DNA from: Siphonodentalium dalli
Taxonomy: Eukaryota > Mollusca > Scaphopoda > Gadilida > Siphonodentaliidae
Direction of reading: 5' to 3'
Length of the DNA stretch: 64,000 nucleotides
Assembly (NCBI GenBank): GCA_032622095.1
Contig: CP136063.1
Span: 276,639,426 to 276,703,425 of the forward strand
The notes beneath the pieces were generated by a model that saw only the letters and a program-made list of their open reading frames with translations, made no database searches and was not told the DNA's origin. Below, one piece after another: positions 44,001 to 54,164 of the stretch (within the stretch, counting starts at the first letter, position 1; every line of letters starts with the position of its first letter). The translations under genes and the position numbers were made by a program.

Positions 44001-47000
44001 TGATTGCTGATGGTTCAGTATATTTAGCTGTAGAGGCAGGAATATATATATGTGTGTGTGTGTGTGTGAGGGTAGCAGGTATGTTCTTGAACACATGGCA
44101 GGTAGTTTCAATGTGTGACTGTATATTTGTTGGTAGTAAACTAGTAATATATGACAACATTATGGATAATATTTGTGTCATGGTTGGCCTAGCCATTCAT
44201 CAAATCTAGCGCATGTGCAAACACCAAGAAAAGACACTTGTCTTTATTATGCAAATCAACCACCTGGTCTGAACAGACCTTTATAGTCATTCTTTCTTTT
44301 TACTGTAGCTGACATGATTGTTCTTCTACACTAATCAGGTTCCCAATTTATGTTTGAGTAAACTAGATTTGTACTCGTGGTATGGCATATTCACAATCTT
44401 AATCAAGGAACGCTAAGCAGGCATCTCTGCGATCACACGCTCTACCTCTGTCAACAACCCCCAGAAATTCTCTACTGGTCATACATCTAGGTAGAAACCG
44501 AGCTTGATGCCGTAGCACAGCAAGCCATTGTCACTAGGTGTGACAAACTTAAACAATTATGTATGAGATTAAGTCCAAAATGAAATTAGTCTGAACAAAC
44601 CCACAATCATAGATTGCAGTATGACCCCCAACAAAATTATGATGCAGGGGCATAAATTAGCGTTCAGAATCTGTTGCATTGGTCGTTGCGGTAACATGAT
44701 CCATTGTCTGCGTTAAACTGTACGTTGATTTTTTACAGCACAGAGCTTCTGATTAATAATTGCAAATAAGTTTGATACGGGAATAGATGGATTAGATGCA
44801 ATATTGCAAATAAATCTATCTGTAATAAATTAATTCTGTGATAATGTCAATGTCAAACCTGTCAAATCCCAACAACTAACACTCCATTGATATAAATACA
44901 AGTTGATTTTCTTTTGCTTTGAAGACAGCTGCCAATTTTGTATTAAGTGAAAACAAGAAATGTCATGATGCACGGCATATAAGGTATGCATTATGTTGCA
45001 TTGAAAATAGAATCGCTCTGTTGCGTGCATTAACAAAATACAATTGTAACAGACACATTGCCACCGTTTGAATGCCTTATATTGTCTGTAATCCAACTTC
45101 AATGCAACGGACTTGTCTAAACACTACTTAATAAATGGATGTAACTGTACCTGGCTCTTTAAGTCCTCCAAGTCGAGAAGTGTCAGTCCTTCTAAATGGG
45201 AGCGGAATGTCGAGACATGAGTTAACTTTTTCTTCATTAAAAAATCTGCAAAAATAAATGAAACAAATTATGTACAAAACAAGGCACATAGTAGAGTCTG
45301 TTATGTAATAAATACAGGGATAGAAATGACAGTGAAAAGACTGAGAGCAGGTTGGATCCAGGCAACTTTAGAGCTCCTTACGAAAATTTCAGTCTGCATG
45401 TCATGACAACTGATAAATAAATATGTTGTTATGAACTTTTGACAATAAGAGCTAGAACAATCGAAGGCCTGAATTTTCACTTCTATTAGCGGCCCTTCAT
45501 AAAAAGCCCGCCATCGATATGAGCAGCCATTAACTTCATATCAGGCCTCTAATAGGATTCTGGGCTGTTAATAATTTCCTTCGGGCTGCTAGTAAACTGT
45601 AATTCCCTCCAAAATCATGTAATTGTTAGGCCATGGTTAATTATGTTTGTTTAGCATCATCCAGGATTCTGAGCATTAAATGTGAAATGTAGTAATTATT
45701 CATTATTAGTTATTCACAATAGGTTTCTGAAGATACTTATATAGTACAATGTAATTATAAGATAACATAATTATTAACACTAATCTTGTTGACATTCATT
45801 TTATGTGAATGAAGCATCTGTCTACTAGAGTAGATATGTCTAATTTTGGTACGCAGCAAAATATCAGAACTTTTGTACCCTGTTGTTACGTCGGGTACAT
45901 TGGGTACATTTTATAAGCACAAATTTAGAAACTTAGAAAATATATTTTCGGAACTAATTTACAACCCATTGGTACATAGCATACAACTTTACTTTACCTA
46001 TCAGTTAATGTTACATTTGTTACTTTTATTTTTTTTTCTTAGAAATCCCAAAGTACCTGGTTACATTGGTTACAAATTAGAAAACATATTCCCTAACTAA
46101 TTTACAGCCCATGTGTGCATAGGGTACAAATGGTTACTTCTGGTTACTTTAACTATTAGTCAATGTTACATTTGTTACTTTTATTTTTTTTCTTAGAAAT
46201 CCCAAAGTACCTTGTTAATTTGTAACCAATGTAACAAGGTACTTTGGGATTTCTAAGAACAAAAACATAATAGTAACAAATGTAACATTAACTAATAGGT
46301 GAAGTAACCAGAAGTAATTCAGGAAATATGTTTTCTAATTTGTACCCAATGTATCCAACATAACAACAGGGTACAAAAGTTCAGATTTTTTTTCGGCGTA
46401 CCAGAATTTGCCATATATGGTCTAGAGGCTAATATTCCTATCTGAATTGAACCAAGGGACAGACACGCTCATTGTGACAATGGAATTGTGCATTCAGCCA
46501 ATAATTAATCAAATTCATTTTTATTTTCTGCCAAAAAAGGAAATGCAGTGATGGATGCTAAACATAAAATTAATTAATCATGGCCTTTATATTATCTGAA
46601 CATCCCAGAATGAATGTGAATCCACAGGGAGGGTGTTTCTCTGCTTGTCATCTGCTTATGTTAGCAAATTGATGTTACAAATGTAAAATATAGCATACTG
46701 ACGTCTTAAATGGGATATAATCTATTCAGGAATCAGAGTTGAACAAGCATTATTAAGATAGACGTTACCTATGATATAGCCCATAGTACAGTCGTCCGGC
46801 AGTTTACTTTTGGCACACTGAGTCTGGAATCGTCCACCACTGTAATGACAGAAAACAAACAAATTAGAAGGGATTTCTTACATTAACCCTTTCAGTGCCA
46901 GGTCTGATTTTTGTATCAACCCATATACCCTGTGCCAATGCATTCTTTTATATGTGCGAGTCGACCATAGGTCGCCTCGCATATATAAGAAAATGCATTG

Positions 47001-48743
47001 GCCTAACAATTTTTCATCATTTGTTATTTTTTACAATTTTTTACAATTTTAATAATTTTTTCTTATATTCTTTAACAGACTTATTTTGTAGGTTTACCGT
47101 AGTGCCAGGGAATCTTACGTTTTTCATGGGCATCAAAATTATTACTATGAATACTTGGTGATAGTTTTGAGTTATAACATGCCCCTAAGGTTTTATCCAG
47201 TTTGTTTTTAAATTCGCTATAGCATGCTTAAGCATACCCAAATTTTTTTATTAATTTTTTTAGGGCCGATATTACAGACCGTAAATTAGGGCCGATGAGA
47301 TCGGCCCCTGGCACTGAAAGGGTTAAAGCCACATGGAGGTTTTGCGCTCCAAAATAATATTCGCTTTCAATTTTTCCTGGTATCGAAATAGGTCGATGAA
47401 TATCTGAACTACATTTTCTACAATCATTATATGTCCCAGAGAGACGCATTGAAGTCATAAATAAAATACAACTTTGACCAAAATGTATGGGCTTCATGCA
47501 CAAACAGTGCATACAAAGACTGTGTACCTTACCTGCATCAATATACAAAAATTTACCCTTTCCACAACTACATGTATTTCCCACTTTTGCCAGAGGCTGT
47601 GTTGTTAGTCTTCACCACGACCTACAAATTATGTATATCCACTTTTTCTGATGAGAATGACCCCTCCCTCTGCTTTACTCACCTAGCATATGGCATCATC
47701 TTCAAACCGAGACCTCTGCTGATACAAAACCCAGCTCCAGTAGCAAACCAAAAGACGATCTTCATCTGTAATCACAAACAAATGGTGCCATTATTAGCAT
47801 GCACCAACTCTTAATGATATTAAGTGCTAAAACATCCTAATATATTACATTGTGCATGCTCTTTATGCATCTTTATTGTGGCACTTTAGCAAGCATATTA
47901 TTTTGTAATGGGAGTATCTGGTTCTAATCTAGATCATGCCATGTATCTCTACTCTGGCTATCTCTGCAGCGGTACAAGTTAACTACAGACCCACATACAA
48001 ATAGTGGGTCTGTCATTAGTGTCATAGACTTTCTATTTCCCAAATCATGGGATTCCACATCAGTAGCAACAATCAGAACTCACTATTAGTAGCACCAAGT
48101 GTCCAATTGAAGTGTTGTGGCGTAATTTGGGGGAAGCCTGCATGCTTCCAGGAAATGACATTTCAACGAGACTACATGTACGACAGACTCGGTTTGTCAG
48201 TATGACTCTGAGTATACGTTTACACAGACTGCACCGTAGAGACATATTCCAGCAGTTCAAAAGCTGGAAACATTTTGAAGTTCTCACTAGAAAATTTGTA
48301 ACATCGAAAAAATATAATACCTGTCCCTTATAAATAATGTATCCAGAGTAGCCTCAGTAGGTGAAGGTCCCAACTCGAGATTATATTATTTACAGTAACT
48401 TTTTTTTAGCCGATTTCGGTTTGCTCCATAAGAATAATAAATTTTCCTGTGTGGAGTCAGTTCATGTTTATTTAAAAAAATCTAAATGAATCGGTAGAAA
48501 TTTTAATTCTTTGAAATTTAAAATGGCCCCTTGTCTTCCTGTCAAATGTTGTAACAATATTTAAGAGTACATGTATATTAATAGCTGGTACTAACCCCTG
48601 GGTGATCTCGGTCCAGGGTTTCTATTGGATGTCGTGTACTTGGCTTGCCGAGGTACCAGTCTTCAGTGTGCTTGTACTTTCTCAGAGTTTTAACAAGTTG
48701 TGGAATGTTTATGTAGATATCATCATCGAAGTGACAGAACCAC
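40965..48743 (-). CDS. fng: Fringe-family beta-1,3-N-acetylglucosaminyltransferase, C-terminal six exons, partial
   Basis: Fringe enzymes (GT31) act in the Golgi and add GlcNAc to O-fucose on Notch EGF repeats. Exons: 48743-48596 ([16 protein letters not shown], then WYLGKPS; DDD is the Mn-binding DxD region), 47765-47683 ([20 protein letters not shown]), 46839-46769 ([12 protein letters not shown], with the catalytic-region DD), 45245-45151 (FRSHLEGL), 41573-41488 ([21 protein letters not shown]) and 41079-40965 ([17 protein letters not shown].. stop TGA). All introns are GT-AG and the phases join exactly (2, 0, 2, 1, 0, 2). About 199 residues are encoded, close to the length of this half in known Fringes. 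The signal anchor and N-terminal half are missing and lie right of the window. One Gly of the usual ATGGAGFC is absent. An in-frame duplicate of the last acceptor lies upstream of exon 6. A divergent paralogue within GT31 is the main alternative. Confidence 0.9.
41043..41312 (-). repeat. 123-bp tandem duplication of the last-exon acceptor (2.2 copies)
   Basis: Copies start at 41043 and 41166 (CATGTAGGGAAACAGGTAGC) with a truncated third at 41289 (CATGTAAGGAAACTTGTAG). Each full copy carries the TCTCTTGCAG acceptor and the FKSVH(C/S)YLFPYM codons. The period is a multiple of three and the frame is open from the upstream acceptor (exon would start at 41202) through to the real exon. Confidence 0.9.
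41488..41573 (-). CDS. fng: fringe exon (ITISYK..DPTR)
   Basis: 86 nt, acceptor CTTTTAG, donor CACCAG|GTGAGT, leaves in phase 2. It encodes [20 protein letters not shown] and FSVKEDPT, matching the VTLSYG...EDPxRF segment of Fringes. Confidence 0.88.
41630..42392. mobile_element. Possible DNA element in a fringe intron
   Basis: CCTTCGATTGTG near 41634 and its inverse CATAATCGAAGG near 42378 bound the block. CTCGCC..CAGGCGTG and CGGCGAG..CACACGCC words near the ends add to the symmetry. No ORF is recognisable. Confidence 0.45.
42508..43862. mobile_element. Family D element, left end missing
   Basis: Shares GCCGATCACGATCGGCAGAT, TTAACCCATCCCTTGG and GAATTATAGAGTATACTGTT with 28013-28120. The right end has two ~150-bp units (CCAAATTCGAACTCGATCTG, GGGCTGAGAAACC) and the terminus AAGTGTCTACGGACAGACAG, ACGACGAGTGGTCAATCC and TATGGTATGGGTAAACATA. 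A (GACA)n run lies at 43764-43795. Confidence 0.65.
44049..44069 (+). repeat. (TG)n microsatellite
   Basis: A short TG run flanked by TATATA. Confidence 0.85.
44070..45150. other. fringe intron sequence, no feature recognised
   Basis: No exon with conserved residues was found here. Confidence 0.4.
45151..45245 (-). CDS. fng: fringe exon ([14 protein letters not shown])
   Basis: 95 nt, acceptor TTTTTGCAG, donor AGCCAG|GTACAG, leaves in phase 0. It encodes [20 protein letters not shown] and [11 protein letters not shown]. It corresponds to the FHSHLE region; the first His of that motif is Arg here. Confidence 0.88.
45626..46583. mobile_element. Nested foldback elements in a fringe intron
   Basis: The outer arms AGGCCATGGTTAATTATGTT..TTTAGCATC and GATGCTAAACATAAAATTAATTAATCATGGCCT-like sequence pair at the ends. 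Inside, 45842-46413 is a second foldback: TTTTGGTACGC, GAACTTTTGTACCCTGTTGT and CATTGGGTAC are mirrored by GTACCCAATGTA, ACAACAGGGTACAAAAGTTC and GCGTACCAGAATT. The word AAATCCCAAAGTACC also repeats in both orientations. Confidence 0.65.
46769..46839 (-). CDS. fng: fringe exon ([18 protein letters not shown])
   Basis: 71 nt, acceptor GTCATTACAG, donor ATCATAG|GTAACG; enters completing Ser and leaves in phase 1. [10 protein letters not shown] is the strongly conserved Fringe block holding the catalytic-region Asp. Confidence 0.9.
46883..47326. mobile_element. TTAA-type hairpin MITE (CAGTGCCAGG subfamily)
   Basis: TTAACCCTTTCAGTGCCAGG and CCTGGCACTGAAAGGGTTAA bound 444 bp. One intact hairpin lies at 46934-47003 after ACCCTGTG. 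A second-end hairpin is absent; GGGCCGATATTACAG and GGGCCGATGAGATCGGCCCC replace it. Confidence 0.85.
47327..47682. other. fringe intron sequence
   Basis: A 118-codon minus-strand ORF (47228-47584) overlaps the MITE and has no domain that I recognise, so I treat this stretch as non-coding. Confidence 0.4.
47683..47765 (-). CDS. fng: fringe exon ([16 protein letters not shown])
   Basis: 83 nt, acceptor GTGATTACAG, donor GCTAG|GTGAGT; enters in phase 0 and leaves in phase 2. [20 protein letters not shown] aligns with [20 protein letters not shown] of known Fringes, with one Gly fewer. Confidence 0.9.
47766..48595. other. fringe intron sequence, no other gene
   Basis: I see no coding exon. The plus-strand ORF at 48112-48333 lacks recognisable features. 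Confidence 0.4.
48596..48743 (-). CDS. fng: fringe exon ([15 protein letters not shown])
   Basis: 148 nt, acceptor TTATCTTCCAG, donor CAGGG|GTTAGT, leaves in phase 0. [20 protein letters not shown] carries the metal-binding Asp cluster and DWYLGKPS is the next conserved block. The first base completes Arg or Lys of the preceding, unseen exon. Confidence 0.92.
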
Positions 48744-49343
48744 CTGGAAGATAAAACCCATTTGTAATTAGAAATCATTGATGAGATATATCACAACCTG
48801 GATAAGGAAAGATATTATACACCGGTACCCTCTGTGGACCAGAGCAGATATCATACTTCATGACGCGTAGGAATATCGAACGTTGGAGCGCGTGTCGGCG
48901 CCTTTGAACCGGACTATACATTGCGACAGGTTATTCAATGAATAACCCCCTGCAAATATGTGGTGTTTCCGGGGGTATATTGGCCTAAGTACATTAGAAT
49001 TTTCCTTTAAAAGGCCACATTTAAAAATATCTTTGTTTCCTCTGCCCTACTCAAAATTTCAAGAATGAGTAGACAGAGTAGTAGGGCACTGATGTAATTT
49101 TTCTTTTCCCCAATTACATAGAAGTAATCACTTGACTGGATAGGTTTAATAACTCTTGAGATTAAAAATGTGATCTACATGTACATGTATTCATCTAAAT
49201 ATCATAAATAAGTCATGTAGCCTCTATCTTCGAAGCTACATTATTTAAAGAAAAGAAAGGTTTTCAATATATTTCAATTATTCTATTCATCTGTTTATTA
49301 TTCAGATTACAAAACAAATTTGCTGAGAAATTTTGAGCAGGGT
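48744..49343. other. fringe upstream intron, no feature recognised
   Basis: No Fringe N-terminal exon motif was found on the minus strand between here and 56.7 kb. The intron is therefore at least ~15 kb if the gene is intact. Confidence 0.4.
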
Positions 49344-49450
49344 GAGAGCTTTCCGATGAATGGCAACAAGCCATATTTCTGACTAAATCCTGAAAAATTG
49401 CCTATAATTCTGCTGTGGTTAAGGAGTTGATTATTTAGGGCATTACTGTA
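49344..49450. mobile_element. Right half of family A palindromic MITE
   Basis: GAGAGCTTTCCGATGAATGG, AAGCCATATTTCTGACTAAA and TTTAGGGCATTACTGTA. The left arm is absent. Confidence 0.8.
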
Positions 49451-49598
49451 TGTTTCATTGAGATGTGGATTTGTGAGATGATCTCCTCAGGCCTTGAATA
49501 TAACTGGCATTTCATGGTCATCGACAGGTTGAAACCTACCGAAAATTTTAATATTTTTAATATATGACAGACTAAAATGGTTTTGTACATGTACCTGC

Positions 49599-49860
49599 TC
49601 TTGTGACAGACCATAATTTAGTTGATGACCAACAGATCGTTTGTTGAAACTATTATCTGAACATTTCCTTCCAATGAATATGAATCTTTCTGCTCGTTTA
49701 TTATGCTGTTATTCTATCAGCTGTCCGCTTTTATTACCTGAACACCCCTCTAAATGAATAATATACCATTATAATGTATACTTTCAATACTGAGTGGGAG
49801 AATCCATTTGGTATAGAGTATATTTTTATATAGAGTATATTTAGTATATCTTAGGGATAT
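49599..49860. mobile_element. Eroded TTAA-type MITE (CTATACT subfamily)
   Basis: It shares TTATCTGAACATTTCC, CCAATGAATATGAATC and ACTGAGTGGGAGAATCCATT with intact copies, but the terminal words are degraded (GGTATAGAG). Confidence 0.6.
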
Positions 49861-50080
49861 GTACAATGTTAGGCTTTATTATACTTATGGCAATTAATCA
49901 ATGATCGACTCAGTAATATGAGGAATGAAACGTTTTTGAACTTGAAGAATGATGACCCTTTCTAGCACATACGGTATTTAATGTGACATTTTGTTGACAG
50001 GGAGAAGGTATGAACTGACAAGCTGAAGTACATGTAGCAATGAGCCTGTCATCATGGCAGGCTATAATACCTGAGAATTG

Positions 50081-50260
50081 TTAACCATTTTGTATACTAA
50101 ATACTCATTGATGAGTAGTTATCCAATAGGAAATGTTCAGATAATAAGTTCAACAAATGACCTTAGGTCTGCTTATTTTTCCTGAAAACCCCTCCAGGTG
50201 AATAATAGACAATTCCAATGCACATGAGTGGGAGAATCCATTTAGAATAGATAGGGTTAA
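50081..50260. mobile_element. TTAA-type MITE (CTATACT subfamily), internally deleted
   Basis: TTAACCATTTTGTATACTAA at the left and TAGAATAGATAGGGTTAA at the right bound 180 bp. Internal words AAATGTTCAGATAATAAGTT and GAGTGGGAGAATCCATTTAG are present. Confidence 0.7.
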
Positions 50261-50674
50261 ATTATTTCAAGGCTTGGATACACGACTAGGGGCTCACCCT
50301 CCCCAATCACTGCCATCACATCCATGCATACAGTGACTATGAAACTGTCCACATTGAACCGCTATGCTCAATATGAAACCATAAACCAGTGATATGAAAG
50401 CGTGGAATTTAAAGCATTGATTGAAATTTGCACCTGCTCTTGTTGGGCAATTAAGCAAATGACTTCATTGATATAGCTAAAAGGATGGATGTTTGAGCTG
50501 AACAGTTATGAATAAATTAAGTGAAAATGACTGCTGGGGGGCTATATAGAGGTATCTGAAAGAATACCAAATATTTAAGAGCTTTTTTAAAGCACAGTGA
50601 ACATACCATATCTCATAGTAATCTGGTAAATAATTCATATACTGGTACTCTGTAATATCTCAGGATAAGAAGAA

Positions 50675-50935
50675 TTAACCCTTTCTTTTCTAAATGGATT
50701 CTCCCACTCAGTTATAAATGTATACATTGGAATGGTCTAATAATCATCTGGAGGGGTTTTCAGGAAAAATAAGAAGACCACTGATAATACAAGTACAGAA
50801 CGAGTCCTACTTATTGGAGTGAAATGTTCAGATAATTAGTTCAACAAACAACTTATTGTTGAACTTATTATCCGCACATTTCCTAAACGATTAGGAAACT
50901 ACTCGTCAATGAGTATTTAGCATAGGAAGAATTAA
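50675..50935. mobile_element. TTAA-type MITE (CTATACT subfamily)
   Basis: TTAACCCTTTCTTTTCTAAA..CAGTTATAAATGTATACATT at the left; GTCAATGAGTATTTAGCATA then GGAAGAATTAA at the right. 261 bp. A central inverted word AGTTCAACAAACAAC..GTTGAACTTATTA forms a stem. Confidence 0.75.
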
Positions 50936-51161
50936 AGTGTAGTTTATTGATGCAAGTCTGATTTTTATATTTACATGTAGTTTACGGATTTGAACAAATC
51001 AACAAAGTGTGAAAAAAAATCAAATTTAAAATGAGTGGTTGGTATTTTTGTCACTAATCCTGAAATATGTTATCATGGCAAAATAACTAGCGAAAAAAAT
51101 GTAATAACAATCTGATTCATGAATGGATTCCCCCATTCAGTTCTAACAAAATTGTTCCCCT

Positions 51162-51388
51162 TCTAACCCTGAATGGACTCCACCATACAGTTAAAAAAGT
51201 ATACATTGGAATGGTCTATTATTGATTTGGAGCGGTATTCAGGTAATAAAAGTAGACAACAGACAGAAAAACAGATAATATAAGATAAGAATGTTTCACA
51301 TTCATTGGTGGAAAATGTTCAGATAATAAGTTCAACCAACGACCTATTGACCTACTCGTCAAAGGTTATTTAGTATAGAAAGGGTTAA
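51162..51388. mobile_element. TTAA-type MITE (CTATACT subfamily), left end eroded
   Basis: The left end reads CTAACCCTGAATGGACTCCA; the right end TATTTAGTATAGAAAGGGTT then AA is intact. Same internal words as neighbouring copies. Confidence 0.7.
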
Positions 51389-51422
51389 ACTGGAAAACAA
51401 AATTATTCTAATCTATAACAGA

Positions 51423-51675
51423 TTAACCCCTTCTATACTAAAGACTCATTGGTGAATAATTACCCCTCATGAAATGTTCAGATACCAGTAATAAGTTCAA
51501 CAACAGACCGTAGTTGAACTTAATATCTGAACATTTCCCTCCCATGAATAGGACTCCGTCTGCATTGGTAATATCTGTCATCTTTTTTTGAAAACCCCTC
51601 AAGATAAAAATAGACCATTCAAATGTATACTTTTATAACTGAGTGGGAGAATCCATTCAGTATGGAAAGGGTTAA
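51423..51675. mobile_element. TTAA-type MITE (CTATACT subfamily), inverted
   Basis: TTAACCCCTTCTATACTAAA at the left and TTCAGTATGGAAAGGGTTAA at the right, 253 bp. GAGTGGGAGAATCCATTCAG is now at the right, so this copy is reversed relative to 59953-60209. Confidence 0.8.
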
Positions 51676-52579
51676 AGTGGCCTTCAAGTTCAAATTATAT
51701 TGTATCCATACATACATCCATCACACTCGCTACTTCTTTTATTTACATTGTATCTGTCAGTAATTCACTTTCTGTCTCATCCCTCAAGTTCTTAATTTTT
51801 TTCCATTTCTCTCTTTTTTTATATTTATTTTTTCTTTCTTCTTCATTTGATTTTATGTTATTAATTTATTTTCTTTCTTTCTTTTTAACTCAAATTATGC
51901 TCAGTGATATATTTAATTTCCATCATATTTTGTCACATTATTTGTTTTATAATGAGATAGCTTTTGGGTTATTAAAGTATATAAAATATATATACATGTA
52001 TATTATTATATCAGTGTGGTCCAGCTAGGGTCCTTATTTGGTATTGAATATATCAACTTGCACCTGTTGGTGCAAATTCCTCCATACAATTAACATCTAA
52101 TCCATTACTTGTTATTATCATATAATGTTCATAAAGAGATTCTCCAAACATAAACCGTGGGATGCGTTCTCACAGTAACTTGAAGGTCACCGCTCATTCT
52201 CGCTGGCTCCTATTGTCAGTGGAAAATGAAGTGGACTCATTGGACACAATAACGCCACTATCGGCCATTGATGCCCATTGTCCATGAGAGGTTGTTCATA
52301 TACAAAGGTTGACAATCCCACAAAGACTGTAAAAATCTTATGTCAATAGGCCAAGCAGGTCGTGTAATCACTGTGGGAAAATAATATAAAAATTACTCTG
52401 GACAAAGTGGAATCAACAGGTCCAGGAAAGGAGATACTCAAACAAACTCAGACTTACGGTGAATTATAGAGAACTACCCCGATTTGAGTCTTAAATGCAT
52501 TTAGCTTAGCTACAAATTTACTTCCATGATACATTTCACATCAATAATATTTTTGAATTAAAACTCTTACTCCTGATGT

Positions 52580-52604
52580 TTAACCCTTTCAGTGCCAGGG
52601 TTAA
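52580..52604. repeat. TTAA-to-TTAA 21-bp mini-insertion
   Basis: TTAACCCTTTCAGTGCCAGG then GTTAA. These are the terminus of the CAGTGCCAGG MITE subfamily and a closing GGGTTAA with the interior missing. The same insertion is in the next tandem unit near 52996. Confidence 0.6.
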
Positions 52605-53298
52605 ATTTACCTAGAACTGCAAATTAGGGGGGATAGAAACTAATATTAAAGGGTAAAAGTCACTAAAAACAATGTTAATTTGAGACTCTAGATACTTTCC
52701 AGATTATGAGGCCTAAGCAGAATGAGGTCCCCAGAGGGTGAATTTGGTGACACATACCCGGTAGCAGGTTGTGTAATATCACTGTGGGAAAATAATATAA
52801 AAATTACTCTGGACAAAGAGGAATCAACAAGTCCAGGAAAGGAGATACTCAAACACACTCAGACTTGAGGTGAATTATAGAGAACTACATGTACCCCGAT
52901 TTGAGTCTTAATGCATTTAGTTTATATACAAATTTACTTCCATGATACATTTCACATCAATAATATTTTTGAATTAAAACTTACTCCTGATATTTAACCC
53001 TTTCAGTGCCAGGGTTAAATTTACCTAGAACTGCAAATTAGGGGGGATAGAAACTAATATTAAAGGGTAAAAGTCACTAAAAACAATGTTAATTTGAGAC
53101 TCTAGATAATTTCCATATTATGAGGCCTAAGCAGAATGAGGTCCCCAGAGGGTGAATTTGGTGACACATAGCAGGTTGTGTAATATCACTGTGAGAAAAT
53201 AGTGTAAAAATTACTCTGGACAAAGAGGAATCAACAGGTCCAGGAAAGGAGATACTCAGACTTGAGGTGAATTATAGAGAACTACCCCGATTTGAGTC

Positions 53299-53543
53299 AT
53301 AACCCTTTGAGTGCCAGGGGCCGATATTATCGGCCCTAAACTTACACAATAAGTCTATTAAAGAATATAATAAAATATATTAAAATTGTAAAAAAAACTG
53401 TAAAAAAAACTAAAAAATTGTTAGGCCAATGCATTATCTTATATATGCGAGGCGACCTATGGTCGACTCGCATATATAAGAGAATGCATTGGCACAGGGT
53501 ATATGGGTTGATACAAAAATCGACCTGGCACTCAAAGGGTTAA
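53299..53543. mobile_element. TTAA-type hairpin MITE (CAGTGCCAGG subfamily)
   Basis: The left end ATAACCCTTTGAGTGCCAGG has a mutated TTAA; the right end CCTGGCACTCAAAGGGTTAA is intact. One complete hairpin lies at 53426-53492 followed by CACAGGGT. Orientation is reversed relative to 46883-47326. It shares its right TTAA with the next element. Confidence 0.85.
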
Positions 53544-53924
53544 CCCTTTACCCAACAAAACGGCCAAAACCGGCCAAATAAAGCTTCAACAGCCTAAAAT
53601 ATCTTCGGTCTGTCTCAATAGAACCATACAAATATGGATATCATTGGAACCGGCTCCTTGACCACATTGTGATAGTTACAGTTATGCCCTGTGCCAATGC
53701 ATTCTCTTATATATGCGAGTCGACCATAGGTCGCCTCGCATATATAAGAGAATGCATTGGCCTAAAACACTTTTTACCATTTTTTCTTACATTCTTTAAC
53801 AATTTTATAATTTTTAATGTGTTAAGCCAATGCATTCTCTTATATATGCGAGGCGACCTATGGTCGACTCGCATATATAAGAGAATGCATTGGCACAGGG
53901 CCGTTCTGTTGGGTAAAGGGTTAA
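53540..53924 (+). mobile_element. TTAA-type hairpin MITE (TTTACCCAACA subfamily), best-preserved copy
   Basis: 385 bp from TTAACCCTTTACCCAACA to TGTTGGGTAAAGGGTTAA. A ~140-bp left arm (GGCCAAATAAAGCTTCAACA, ATATGGATATCATTGG) is followed by hairpin 1 (53692-53760), a ~60-bp spacer and hairpin 2 (53827-53893) in the opposite orientation. No ORF. The TTAA target with CCC termini is piggyBac-like. Confidence 0.88.
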
Positions 53925-54164
53925 TGCATTTAGCTTAGCTACAAATTTACTTCCATGATACATTTCACATCAATAATATTTTTCAATCAAAACTCTTACT
54001 CCTGGTGTTTACAACTGGGATTAGGACTTACCCTTCGTGTAAAAAGTTAAATATAATATTTTTAGGGAAGTTCAGGGTTGATACTGATACCGGGATGGCA
54101 AAATTTACCATAGTAAAATTTTCAAAACTTTATCAGGATTTTCAAAATAATTTCCAAGACCACC

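Noticed and set aside
47228-47584. Cys-rich minus-strand ORF of 118 codons in a Fringe intron
   Set aside because: It runs into a MITE terminus, has no splice-compatible match to Fringe and no recognisable domain.
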